The notes under the pieces were generated by a model. The model searched no databases. It was not told the DNA's origin and saw only the letters and a list, made by a program, of their open reading frames with translations. The translations under genes and the position numbers were made by a program. Of a stretch of DNA of 64,000 nt, positions 1-11,513 are shown in pieces. Source of the DNA: Oscarella lobularis (lineage: Eukaryota > Porifera > Homoscleromorpha > Homosclerophorida > Oscarellidae); contig NC_089189.1 of the NCBI RefSeq assembly GCF_947507565.1, positions 248,001 to 312,000 of the forward strand. Direction: 5' to 3'. Numbering within the stretch: the stretch's first letter is position 1; every line of letters begins with the position of its first letter.

Positions 1-3000
1 TAGTTCTCAGGGTCTAAATAATGAACTGAGGGCCTAATCTTTATTTCTCAAGGCTTAAATAATAGATTGAGGGACAAATCTTTGATTTTTAGGGCCTTAA
101 TATTAAATTGAGGGCCTAATCTTTATTTATCAGGGACTAAATATTAAATTGAGGGCCTAATCTTTATTTCTCAGAGACGAAATATTAAATTGAGGGCTTA
201 ATCTTTAGTTCTCAGGGTCTAAATAATGAACTGAGGGCCTAATCTTTATTTCTCAAGGCCTAAATAATAAATTGGGGCTTAATCTTTATTTCTCAAGGCC
301 TAAACAAAAAATTGAGGGCCTAATCTTTGATTCTTAGGGCCTAAATATTAAATTGAGGGACTAATCTTTAGTTCCCAGGGTCTAAATAATAAACGGAGGG
401 CATAATTTTTATTTTTTAAAGCCTAAATCATAAATTGAGGGCCTAATTTTTATTTCTCAGCGTCTAAATAATAAATTGAGGGCCTAAACTTTGATTCTCA
501 GAACCTAAATATTAAATTGAGAGCCTAATCTTTATTTCTCAAAGCCTAAACAAAAATTGAGGGCCTAATCTTTGATTCTTAGGGCCTAAATATTAAATTG
601 AGGGCCTAATCTTTAGTTCCCAGAGTCTAAATAATAAACTGAGGGCCTAATCTTTATTTCTCAGAGTCTAAATAATAAATTGTGGGCCTAAACTTTGATT
701 CTTAGAGCCTAAATATTAAATTGAGGGCCTAATCTTTATTTATCAGGGCCTAAATATTAAATTGAGGGCCTAATCTTTATTTCTCAAGGCCTAAATAATA
801 AATTGAGCAACAAAACTCTGATTTTTAGGACCTAAATATTAAATTGAGGGCCTAATCTTTATTCTTCAAAGCCTAAATATTAAATCGAGAGACAAAGCTT
901 TATTTCCCAGGGTCTAAATAATAAACTGAGGGCCTAATCTTTATTTCTCAAGGCCTAAATAAAAAATTGAAGGCAAAATCATTGATTTTTAGAACCTAAA
1001 TATCAAATTGAGGGCCTAATCTTTATTTCTCAGGGTTTAAATCATAAATTGAGGGCCTAATCTTTATTTCTCAGGTTGTAAATAATAAATTGAGGGCCTA
1101 AACTTTGATTCTTAGAGCCTAAATATTAAATTGAGGACCTAATCTTTATTTATCAAGGCCTAAATATTAAATTGAGGGCCTAATCTTTATTTCTCAGCGT
1201 CTAAATAATATATGGAGGACAAAATCTTTGATTTTTAGGGCCTAAATATTAAATTGAGGGCCTAATCTTTATTTTTCAGAGACTAAATATTAAATTGAGG
1301 GCCTAATCTTTAGTTCTCAGGGTTTAAATAATGAACTGAGGGCCTAATCTTTATTTCTCAAGGCCTAAATAATAAATTGGGGCTTAATCTTTATTTCTCA
1401 AGGCCTAAACAAAAAATTGAGGGCCTAATCTTTTGATTCTTAGGGCCTAAATATTAAATTGAGGGCCTAATCTTTAGTTCACAGGGTCTAAATAATAAAC
1501 TGAGGGCCTAATCTTTATTTTTTAAAGCCTAAATCATAAATTGAGGGCCTAATTTTTATTTCTCAGCGTCTAAATAATAAATTGAGGACCTAAACTTTGA
1601 TTCTCAGAGCCTAAATATTAAATTGATGGCCTAATCTTTATTTCTCAAGGCCTAAATAATAAATTGAGCGACAAATCTCTGATTTTTAGGGCCTAAATAT
1701 TAAATTGAGGGCCTAATCTTTATTCCTCAAAGCCTAAATATTAAATTGAGGGACAAAGCTTTATTTCCCAGGGTCTAAATAATAAACTGAGGGCCTAATC
1801 TTTATTTCTCAGGGTCTAAATAATAAATTGTGGGCCTAAACATTGATTCTTAGAGCCTAAATATTAAATTGAGGGCCTAATCTTTATTTATCAGGGCCTA
1901 AATATTAAATTGAGGGCCTAATCTTTATTTCTCAAGGCCTAAATAATAAATTGAGCGACAAAACTCTGATTTTTAGGGCCTAAATATTAAATTGAGGGCC
2001 TAATCTTTATTCTTCAAAGCCTAAATATTAAATCGAGAGACAGAGCTTTATTTCCCAGGGTCTAAATAATAAACTGAGGGCCTAATCTTTATTTCTCAAG
2101 GCCTAAATAATAGATTGAGGGACAAATCTTTTATTTTTAGAGCCTTAATATTAAATTGAGGGCCTAATCTTTATTTATCAGGACCTAAATATTAAATTGA
2201 GGGCCTAATCTTTAGTTCCAAGGGTCTAAATAATAAACTGAGGGCATAATTTTTATTTTTTAAAGCCTAAATCATAAATTGAGGGCCTAATTTTTATTTC
2301 TCAGGATCTAAATAATAAATTGTGGGCCTAAACTTTGATTCTTAGAACTTAAATATTAAATTGAGGTACTAACCCTTATTTCTGAGGGCCTAAATAATAA
2401 ACTGAGGGCCTAATCTTTATTTCTCAAGGCCTAAATAATAAATTGAGGGACAAATCTTTGATTTTTAGAACCTTAATATTAAATTGAGGGCCTAATCTTT
2501 ATTTCTCAAGGCCTAAATAATAAATTGAGCGACAAAACTCTGATTTTTAAAGCCTAATTATTAAATTGAGGGCCTAATCTTTATTCTTCAAAGCCTAAAT
2601 ATTAAATCGAGAGACAAAGCTTTATTTCCCAGGGTCTAAATAATAAACTGAGGGCCTAATCTTTATTTCTCAAGGCCTAAATAAAAAATTGAAGGCAAAA
2701 TCATTGATTTTTAGAACCTAAATATCAAATTGAGGGCCTAATCTTTATTTCTCAGGGTTTAAATCATAAATTGAGGGCCTAATCTTTATTTCTCAGGTTG
2801 TAAATAATAAATTGAGGGCCTAATCTTTATTTCTCAGGTTGTAAATAATAAATTGAGGGCCTAAACTTTGATTCTTAGAGCCTAAATATTAAATTGAGGG
2901 CCTAATCTTTATTTCTCAAGGCCTAAATATTAAATTGAGGGCCTAATCTTTATTTCTCAGCGTCTAAATAATATATGGAGGACAAAATCTTTATTTCTCA

Positions 3001-6000
3001 GGGTTTAAATCATAAATTGAGGGCCTAATCTTTATTACGCAATGCATAAATAATAAATTGAGGGCCTAATCTTTGATTCTTAGAGCCTAAATATGAAATT
3101 GAGGGCCTAATCTTCATTTCTCAGGACATAAATATTAAATGGAGGGCCTAATCTTTATTTCTGAGGGCCTAAATAATAAATTAAGGGCCTAATCTTTATT
3201 TCTGAGGGCCTAAATAACAAATTAAGAAACAAATCTTTGATTTTTAGGGCCTAAATATTAAATTGAAAGCCTAATCTTTATTTTTCAGAGACTAAATATT
3301 AAATTTAGGGCCTAATCTTTAGTTCTCAGGGTCTAAATAATGAACTGAGGGCCTAATCTTTATTTCTCAAGGCCTAAATAATAAATTGGGGCTTAATCTT
3401 TATTTCTCAAGGCCTAAACAAAAAATTGAGGGCCTAATCTTTGATTCTTAGGGCCTAAATATTAAATTGAGGGCCTAATCTTTAGTTCACAGGGTCTAAA
3501 TAATAAACTGAGGGCATAATTTTTATTTTCTAAAGCCTAAATCATAATTTGAGGGCCTAATTTTTATTTCTCAGCGTCTAAATAATAAATTGAGGACCTA
3601 AACTTTGATTCTCAGGGCCTAAATATTAAATTGATGGCCTAATCTTTATTTCTCAAGGCCTAAATAATAAATTGAGCGACAAATCTCTGATTTTTAGGGC
3701 CTAAATATTAAATTGAGGGCCTAATCTTTAGTTCACAGGGTCTAAATAATAAACTGAGGGCATAATTTTTATTTTCTAAAGCCTAAATCATAATTTGAGG
3801 GCCTCATTTTTATTTCTCAGCGTCTAAATAATAAATTGAGGACCTAAACTTTGATTCTCAGGGCCTAAATATTAAATTGATGGCCTAATCTTTATTTCTC
3901 AAGGCCTAAATAATAAATTGAGCGACAAAACTCTGATTTTTAGGGCCTAAATATTAAATTGAGGGCCTAATCTTTAGTTCACAGGGTCTAAATAATAAAC
4001 TGAGGGCCTAATCTTTATTTCACAAGGCCTAAATAATAGATTGAGGGACAAATCTTTGATTTTTAGGGCCTTAATATTAAATTGAGGGCTTAATCTTTAT
4101 TTTTCAGGACCTAAATATTAAATTGAGAGCCTCATCTTTATTTCTCAGGGCCTAGATATTAAATTGAGGGCCTAATCTTTATTTTTCAGGGCATAAATAT
4201 TGAATTGAGGGCCTAAACTCTATTTCTCAAGGCCTAAATAAAAAATTGAAAGCAAAATCATTGATTTTTAGAACCTAAATATCAAATTGAGGGCCTAATC
4301 TTTATTTCTCAGGGTTTAAATCATAAATTGAGGGCCTAATCTTTATTTCTCAGGTTGTAAATAATAAATTGAGGGCCTAAACTTTGATTCTTAGAGCCTA
4401 AATATTAAATTGAGGACCTAATCTTTATTTATCAAGGCCTAAATATTAAATTGAGGGCCTAATCTTTATTTCTCAGCGTCTAAATAATATATGGAGGACA
4501 AAATCTTTGATTTTTAGGGCCTAAATATTAAATTGAGGGCCTAATCTTTATTTTTCAAAGACTAAATATTAAATTGAGGGCCTAATCTTTAGTTCTCAGG
4601 GTCTAAATAATGAACTGAGGGCCTAATCTTTATTTCTCAAGGCCTAAATAATAAATTGGGGCTTAATCTTTATTTCTCAAGGCCTAAACAAAAAATTGAG
4701 GGCCTAATCTTTGATTCTTAGGGCCTAAATATTAAATTGAGGGCCTAATCTTTAGTTCACAGGGTCTAAATAATAAACTGAGGGCATAATTTTTATTTTC
4801 TAAAGCCTAAATCATAATTTGAAGGCCTAATTTTTATTTCTCAGCGTCTAAATAATAAATTGAGGACCTAAACTTTGATTCTCAGGGCCTAAATATTAAA
4901 TTGATGGCCTAATCTTTATTTCTCAAGGCCTAAATAATAAATTGAGCGACAAATCTCTGATTTTTAGGGCCTAAATATTAAATTGAGGGCCTAATCTTTA
5001 TTCCTCAAAGCCTAAATATTAAATTGAGGGACAAAGCTTTATTTCCCAGGGTCTAAATAATAAACTGAGGGCCTAATCTTTATTTCTCAGGGTCTAAATA
5101 ATAAATTGTGGGCCTAAACATTGATTCTTAGAGCCTAAATATTAAATTGAGGGCCTAATCTTTATTTATCAGGGCCTAAATATTAAATTGAGGGCCTAAT
5201 CTTTATTTCTCAAGGCCTAAATAATAAATTGAGCGACAAAATTCTGATTTTTAGGGCCTAAATATTAAATTGAGGGCCTAATCTTTATTCTTCAAAGCCT
5301 AAATATTAAATCGAGAGACAGAGCTTTATTTCCCAGGGTCTAAATAATAAACTGAGGGCCTAATCTTTATTTCTCAAGGCCTAAATAATAGATTGAGGGA
5401 CAAATCTTTTATTTTTAGGGCCTTAATATTAAATTGAGGGCCTAATCTTTATTTATCAGGACCTAAATATTAAATTGAGGGCCTAATCTTTAGTTCCAAG
5501 GGTCTAAATAATAAACTGAGGGCATAATTTTTATTTTTTAAAGCCTAAATCATAAATTGAGGGCCTAATTTTTATTTCTCAGGATCTAAATAATAAATTG
5601 TGGGCCTAAACTTTGATTCTTAGAACTTAAATATTAAATTGAGGTACTAACCCTTATTTCTGAGGGCCTAAATAATAAACTGAGGGCCTAATCTTTATTT
5701 CTCAAGGCCTAAATAATAAATTGAGGGACAAATCTTTGATTTTTAGAACCTTAATATTAAATTGAGGGCCTAATCTTTATTTCTCAAGGCCTAAATAATA
5801 AATTGAGCGACAAAACTCTGATTTTTAAAGCCTAAATATTAAATTGAGGGCCTAATCTTTATTCTTCAAAGCCTAAATATTAAATCGAGAGACAAAGCTT
5901 TATTTCCCAGGGTCTAAATAATAAACTGAGGGCCTAATCTTTATTTCTCAAGGCCTAAATAATAGATTGAGGGACAAATCTTTGATTTTTAGGGCCTTAA

Positions 6001-9000
6001 TATTAAATTGAGGGCCTAATCTTTGTTTTTCGAGACCTAAATATTAAATTGAGGGCCTAATCTTTATTTCTCAGGTTGTAAATAATAAATTGAGGGCCTA
6101 AACTTTGATTCTTAGAGCCTAAATATTAAATTGAGGACCTAATCTTTATTTATCAAGGCCTAAATATTAAATTGAGGGCCTAATCTTTATTTCTCAGCGT
6201 CTAAATAATATATGGAGGACAAAATCTTTGATTTTTAGGGCCTAAATATTAAATTGAGGGCCTAATCTTTATTTTTCAGAGACTAAATATTAAATTGAGG
6301 GCCTAATCTTTAGTTCTCAGGGTCTAAATAATGAACTGAGGGCCTAATCTTTATTTCTCAAGGCCTAAATAATAAATTGGGGCTTAATCTTTATTTCTCA
6401 AGGCCTAAACAAAAAATTGAGGGCCTAATCTTTGATTCTTAGGGCCTAAATATTAAATTGAGGGCCTAATCTTTAGTTCACAGGGTCTAAATAATAAACT
6501 GAGGGCATAATTTTTATTTTCTAAAGCCTAAATCATAATTTGAAGGCCTAATTTTTATTTCTCAGCGTCTAAATAATAAATTGAGGACCTAAACTTTGAT
6601 TCTCAGGGCCTAAATATTAAATTGATGGCCTAATCTTTATTTCTCAAGGCCTAAATAATAAATTGAGCGACAAATCTCTGATTTTTAGGGCCTAAATATT
6701 AAATTGAGGGCCTAATCTTTATTCCTCAAAGCCTAAATATTAAATTGAGGGACAAAGCTTTATTTCCCAGGGTCTAAATAATAAACTGAGGGCCTAATCT
6801 TTATTTCTCAGGGTCTAAATAATAAATTGTGGGCCTAAACATTGATTCTTAGAGCCTAAATATTAAATTGAGGGCCTAATCTTTATTTATCAGGGCCTAA
6901 ATATTAAATTGAGGGCCTAATCTTTATTTCTCAAGGCCTAAATAATAAATTGAGCGACAAAACTCTGATTTTTAGGGCCTAAATATTAAATTGAGGGCCT
7001 AATCTTTATTCTTCAAAGCCTAAATATTAAATCGAGAGACAGAGCTTTATTTCCCAGGGTCTAAATAATAAACTGAGGGCCTAATCTTTATTTCTCAAGG
7101 CCTAAATAATAGATTGAGGGACAAATCTTTTATTTTTAGGGCCTTAATATTAAATTGAGGGCCTAATCTTTATTTATCAGGACCTAAATATTAAATTGAG
7201 GGCCTAATCTTTAGTTCCAAGGGTCTAAATAATAAACTGAGGGCATAATTTTTATTTTTTAAAGCCTAAATCATAAATTGAGGGCCTAATTTTTATTTCT
7301 CAGGATCTAAATAATATATGGAGGACAAAATCTTTATTTCTCAGGGTTTAAATCATAAATTGAGGGCCTAATCTTTATTACGCAAGGCATAAATAATAAA
7401 TTGAGGGCCTAATCTTTGATTCTTAGAGCCTAAATATGAAATTGAGGGCCTAATCTTTATTTCTCAGGACCTAAAAATTGAGGGCCTAATCTTCATTTCT
7501 CAGGACATAAATATTAAATGGAGGGCCTAATCTTTATTTCTGAGGGCCTAAATAATAAATTAAGGGCCTAATCTTTATTTCTGAGGGCCTAAATAACAAA
7601 TTAAGAAACAAATCTTTGATTTTTAGGGCCTAAATATTAAATTGAAAGCCTAATCTTTATTTTTCAGAGACTAAATATTAAATTTAGGGCCTAATCTTTA
7701 GTTCTCAGGGTCTAAATAATGAACTGAGGGCCTAATCTTTATTTCTCAAGGCCTAAATAATAAATTGGGGCTTAATCTTTATTTCTCAAGGCCTAAACAA
7801 AAAATTGAGGGCCTAATCTTTGATTCTTAGGGCCTAAATATTAAATTGAGGGCCTAATCTTTAGTTCACAGGGTCTAAATAATAAACTGAGGGCATAATT
7901 TTTATTTTCTAAAGCCTAAATCATAATTTGAGGGCCTAATTTTTATTTCTCAGCGTCTAAATAATAAATTGAGGACCTAAACTTTGATTCTCAGGGCCTA
8001 AATATTAAATTGATGGCCTAATCTTTATTTCTCAAGGCCTAAATAATAAATTGAGCGACAAATCTCTGATTTTTAGGGCCTAAATATTAAATTGAGGGCC
8101 TAATCTTTATTCCTCAAAGCCTATATATTAAATTGAGGGACAAAGATTTATTTCCCAGGGTCTAAATAATAAACTGAGGGCCTAATCTTTATTTCTCAGG
8201 GTCTAAATAATAAATTGTGGGCCTAAACATTGATTCTTAGAGCCTAAATATTAAATTGAGGGCCTCATCTTTATTTCTCAGGGCCTAAATATTAAATTGA
8301 GGGCCTAATCTTTATTTTTCAGGGCATAAATATTGAATTGAGGGCCTAAACTTTATTTCTCAAGGCCTAAATAAAAAATTTAGGGCAAAATCTTTGATTT
8401 TTAGAACCTAAATATTAAATTGAGGGCCAAATCTTTATTTCTCAGGGTTTAAATCATAAATTGAGGGCCTAATCTTTATTTCTCAGGGTGTAAATAATAA
8501 ATTGAGGGCCTAAACTTTGATTCTTAGAGCCTAAATATTAAATTGAGGGCCTAATCTTTATTTCTCAGCTTCTAAATAATATATGGAGGACAAAATCTTT
8601 GATTTTTAGAGCCTAAATATTAAATTGAGGGCCTAATCTTTATTCTTCAAAGCCTAAATATTAAATCGAGAGACAAAGCTTTATTTCCCAGGGTCTAAAT
8701 AATAAACTGAGGGCCTAATCTTTATTTTTTAAAGCATAAATCATAAATTGAGGGCCTCATTTTTATTTCTCAGCGTCTAAATAATAAATTGAGGGCCTAA
8801 ACTTTGATTCTCAGGGCCTAAATATTAAATTGAGGGCCTAATCTTTATTTTTACAAGGCCTAAATAATAAATTGAGCAACAAAACTCTGATTTTTAGGGC
8901 CTAAATATTAAATTGAGGGCCTAATCTTTATTCTTCAAAGCCTAAATATTAAATCGAGAGACAAAGCTTTATTTCCCAGGGTCTAAATAATAAACTGAGG

Positions 9001-9767
9001 GCCTAATCTTTATTTCTCAAGGCCTAAATAATAGATTGAGGGACAATCTTTGATTTTTAGGGCCCTAATATTAAATTGAGGGCCTAATCTTTATTTTTCG
9101 AGACCTAAATATTAAATTGAGGGCCTCATCTTTATTTCTCAGGGCCTAAATATTAAATTGAGGGCCTAATCTTTATTTTTCAGGGCATAAATATTGAATT
9201 GAGGGCCTAAACTTTATTTCTCAAGGCCTAAATAAAAAATTGAGGGCAAAATCTTTGATTTTTAGAACATGAATATTAAATTGAGGGCCAAATCTTTATT
9301 TCTAAGGGTTTAAATCATAAATTGAGGGCCTAATCTTTATTTCTCAGGGTGTAAATAATAAATTGAGGGCCTAAACTTTGATTCTTAGAGCCTAAATATT
9401 AAATTGAGGGTCTAATCTTTATTTATCAGGGCCTAAATATTAAATTGAGGGCCTAATCTTTATTTCTCAGCGTCTAAATAATATATGGAGGGCAAAATCT
9501 TTGATTTTTAGGGCCTAAATATTAAATTGAGGGCCTAATCTTTATTTTTCAGAGACTAAATATTAAATTGAGGGCTTAATCTTTAGTTCTCAGGGTCTAA
9601 ATAATGAACAGAGAGCATAATTTTTATTTTTTAAAGCCTAAATCATAAATTGAGGGCCTAATTTTTATTTCTCAGTGTCTAAATAATAAATTGAGGGCCT
9701 AAACTTTGATTCTCAGGGCCTAAATAATAAATTGAGGGCCTAATCTTTAATTCTTAGGGCCTTAAGT
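1..9767. repeat. 41-bp satellite array with higher-order repeats
   Basis: About 238 head-to-tail copies of an AT-rich 41-bp monomer whose core reads ttgagggcctaatctttatt, followed by a variable half ending in ctaaatattaaa or ctaaataataaa. Every frame is closed by TAA, so the block has no coding capacity. Distinctive variant monomers recur in the same order: the variant with tatggaggac occurs at 1211, 4490, 6211 and 9483, spacings of 3279, 1721 and 3272 bp. These are close to 80, 42 and 80 monomers, so the array was amplified in multi-monomer blocks. The array starts before the window and ends at about 9767, where the last monomer decays into unique sequence. Confidence 0.97.
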
Positions 9768-10052
9768 CACTCTATAGTATTCAGGGTTCTGCCAAGGATT
9801 ATTCTGTATGGGAAGAGGGGTCTGGAAGCAAAGTCATAAATAAAGTGCAAGCGTTCAAATGTTCGAAAATTACCAGCCGTAAAATTACCAGCTATATAAT
9901 TACCACGCTGTAACACTTAAAATGGATGCATCCCGACCGAAAATGGATGCATCCATTTAATGAATGTCCAAGCGGATACTGTACACAACTTTTTACAGTA
10001 GTATGGGGCGAGGGTCAACGCATGCCAACCATTGAACCCTGACTGTACTCAC
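9768..10052. other. Unique spacer between satellite and POC5 exon 3
   Basis: No coding exon is recognised here. The stretch holds a direct repeat of a 15-bp segment around tggatgcatcc (9920-9956), each copy centred on the palindrome atgcat, and two short 'attaccagc' repeats near 9870-9895. It is probably intron sequence of POC5, because exon 3 of that gene ends at 10053 with a good donor and the rest of the gene must lie further left. Confidence 0.5.
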
Positions 10053-10669
10053 TTTTCTTGATTCAAATGCTTATCTCTTCTATGTCTCTCAACTATTCTA
10101 GTCTTCATGTGACCAAATTCCGCCTATAGAAAAAAATATTCAAAATGCTCTAATTTCCTTTTTTGACACCGTACCAAAACGTTTCTCTTTAAATCCAGTG
10201 TCCAAGTGTCGAGTTGATGATCGAGTCGTTCCATATCTTCGTCTACGTCATCACCCCTGCGTTCTGATTGGCCAGGAGACGATTGATCTTGCCCTTCGTC
10301 CATTTCCAGTGGAAGTGTGACGCGTGGAGGAGGCGGAGGTGGAGGCGAGAGCAGATTTTCTTAAAAGTTCACTATCTTTACTTTTCTCGTAATTTTGGCG
10401 TTTGTACCTGATTCTACCGACGTCGAGGACGTGTTCGCCTCTTCGTCATCGTCCACTGTGATGTGCTGACCGCGTAACATCACGTCGTCTTTCGATAGAG
10501 GCGATTGGCGCTTCGCTGCGTTCGGTGGAAAGGAGGCGGGGTCCCATTTCGGCGTTACGACGGCGTAGCGAAGGATTTCGTCGTATTCCTCTTGTAGGCG
10601 AGTCGATACTGAACTGCCGCGAGAGTCGTCGCCGCCTGCAGGCGATGAAACCGTCGAAAGAGAGGACAT
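10053..10669 (-). CDS. POC5: POC5 centriolar protein, first three exons only
   Basis: POC5 is a centrin-binding coiled-coil protein needed for centriole elongation. Three exons are readable on the minus strand: 10669-10408, 10359-10175 and 10123-10053, with phases 1, 0 and 2 agreeing across both junctions. The N-terminus carries the family signature SRGSSVSTRLQEEYDEIL followed by RYAVVTPKWDP. Exons 2-3 encode a poly-proline stretch, then ERLDHQLDTWTLDLKRNVL and AEFGHMKTRIVERHRR, matching the start of the human coiled coil. Exon 3 ends in a gtgagt donor, and the remaining two thirds (centrin-binding repeats and C-terminus) are not seen before the satellite at 9767. The gene may continue across the satellite as a large intron or be truncated by it. 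It shares a short divergent promoter with NDUFA12. Confidence 0.85.
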
Positions 10670-10752
10670 GAGAAATTCAAACGGCGTCCGTTACTAGAGC
10701 ATAGCGTACGTTACACAAACAATAGAAAGTCACTCACGTGATACCTAAAAGT
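10670..10752. promoter_or_regulatory. Bidirectional promoter POC5/NDUFA12
   Basis: Only 83 bp separate the two start codons, which point away from each other. The stretch must therefore contain both 5' UTRs and core promoters. It includes a TCACGTGA E-box at about 10733-10740 and no obvious TATA box, typical of shared promoters of housekeeping genes. Confidence 0.6.
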
Positions 10753-11302
10753 ATGGCGAGACGTCCGCTCCTGAATCTCGGCCATTTACTGCGAACCGTA
10801 CGCGACGCAGGGGGAGTATGGAACGTCATAAAGCGACTGAGTCGGTAAGACGGTATACGAATGCAAACGAGGCCCCTTTCGAGGTGCATTTCAGCGACGG
10901 CCCCGCGGAAATTCGCGCCGGCCAGCTCGTGGGAACAGACGACTACGGAAACAAATACTACGAAAATAAAAACTACATTTGGAGTAATTTTTAGACACTC
11001 GACAAGCCATTTAGATGACTGAATTTTAGGTCGTCATCGTTGGATCGACTTCGCAAAGTGGAAAGACTTCGACGCGAGTCAAGTGCCTCCGGAATGGTAA
11101 AAAAATCGATTTGGTGCTTATTTTGCGATATTTCATTCAAAGGCACGGCTGGCTTCATTCAATGACCGATGATCCGCCGACGAAAGTTCCTCCAGTGAAG
11201 CGGAAGTTTCGTCAAGATCACGTGGAAAACGTCAGTGGAACGAGTCGTCAGTATGTGCCGTACAGCACTACAAGGCAAAAGATTCAGTCATGGGAACCTT
11301 GA
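10753..11302 (+). CDS. NDUFA12: NADH dehydrogenase 1 alpha subcomplex subunit 12
   Basis: This is an accessory subunit (B17.2) of mitochondrial complex I. Exons are 10753-10844, 10895-10983, 11030-11096 and 11143-11302, giving 135 aa against 145 in human. Family hallmarks are [40 protein letters not shown] and [17 protein letters not shown], with the conserved Trp/His cluster intact. Phases are 2, 1 and 2, and all three introns are 46-50 bp GT-AG. A polyadenylation-like aataaa follows at about 11325. The start at 10753 is the first ATG after the shared promoter and gives MARRPLLNL, a plausible N-terminus. No anomaly seen. Confidence 0.95.
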
Positions 11303-11513
11303 TTCTTTTGTATATATATTGAATGAATAAATAATCCTGTCCGGGCGCCAAGTCTAGTCGATATCCCGTACTAATTTTAGCGGGTCTCTCCAAAGAAGAA
11401 GCCGTCATCTCGCCTTTTGACCGCGATTCACAGCATCCAAGTCGACGCATGCTCGCCTAACCGCGATCGAAATCGGGACCCCATCCGAGGAACCGAGCCA
11501 AAGCCTTCCACCA

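Noticed and set aside
1-9767. Possible CRISPR-like or coding repeat array
   Set aside because: Units are contiguous without spacers and every frame has stops; it is eukaryotic satellite DNA.
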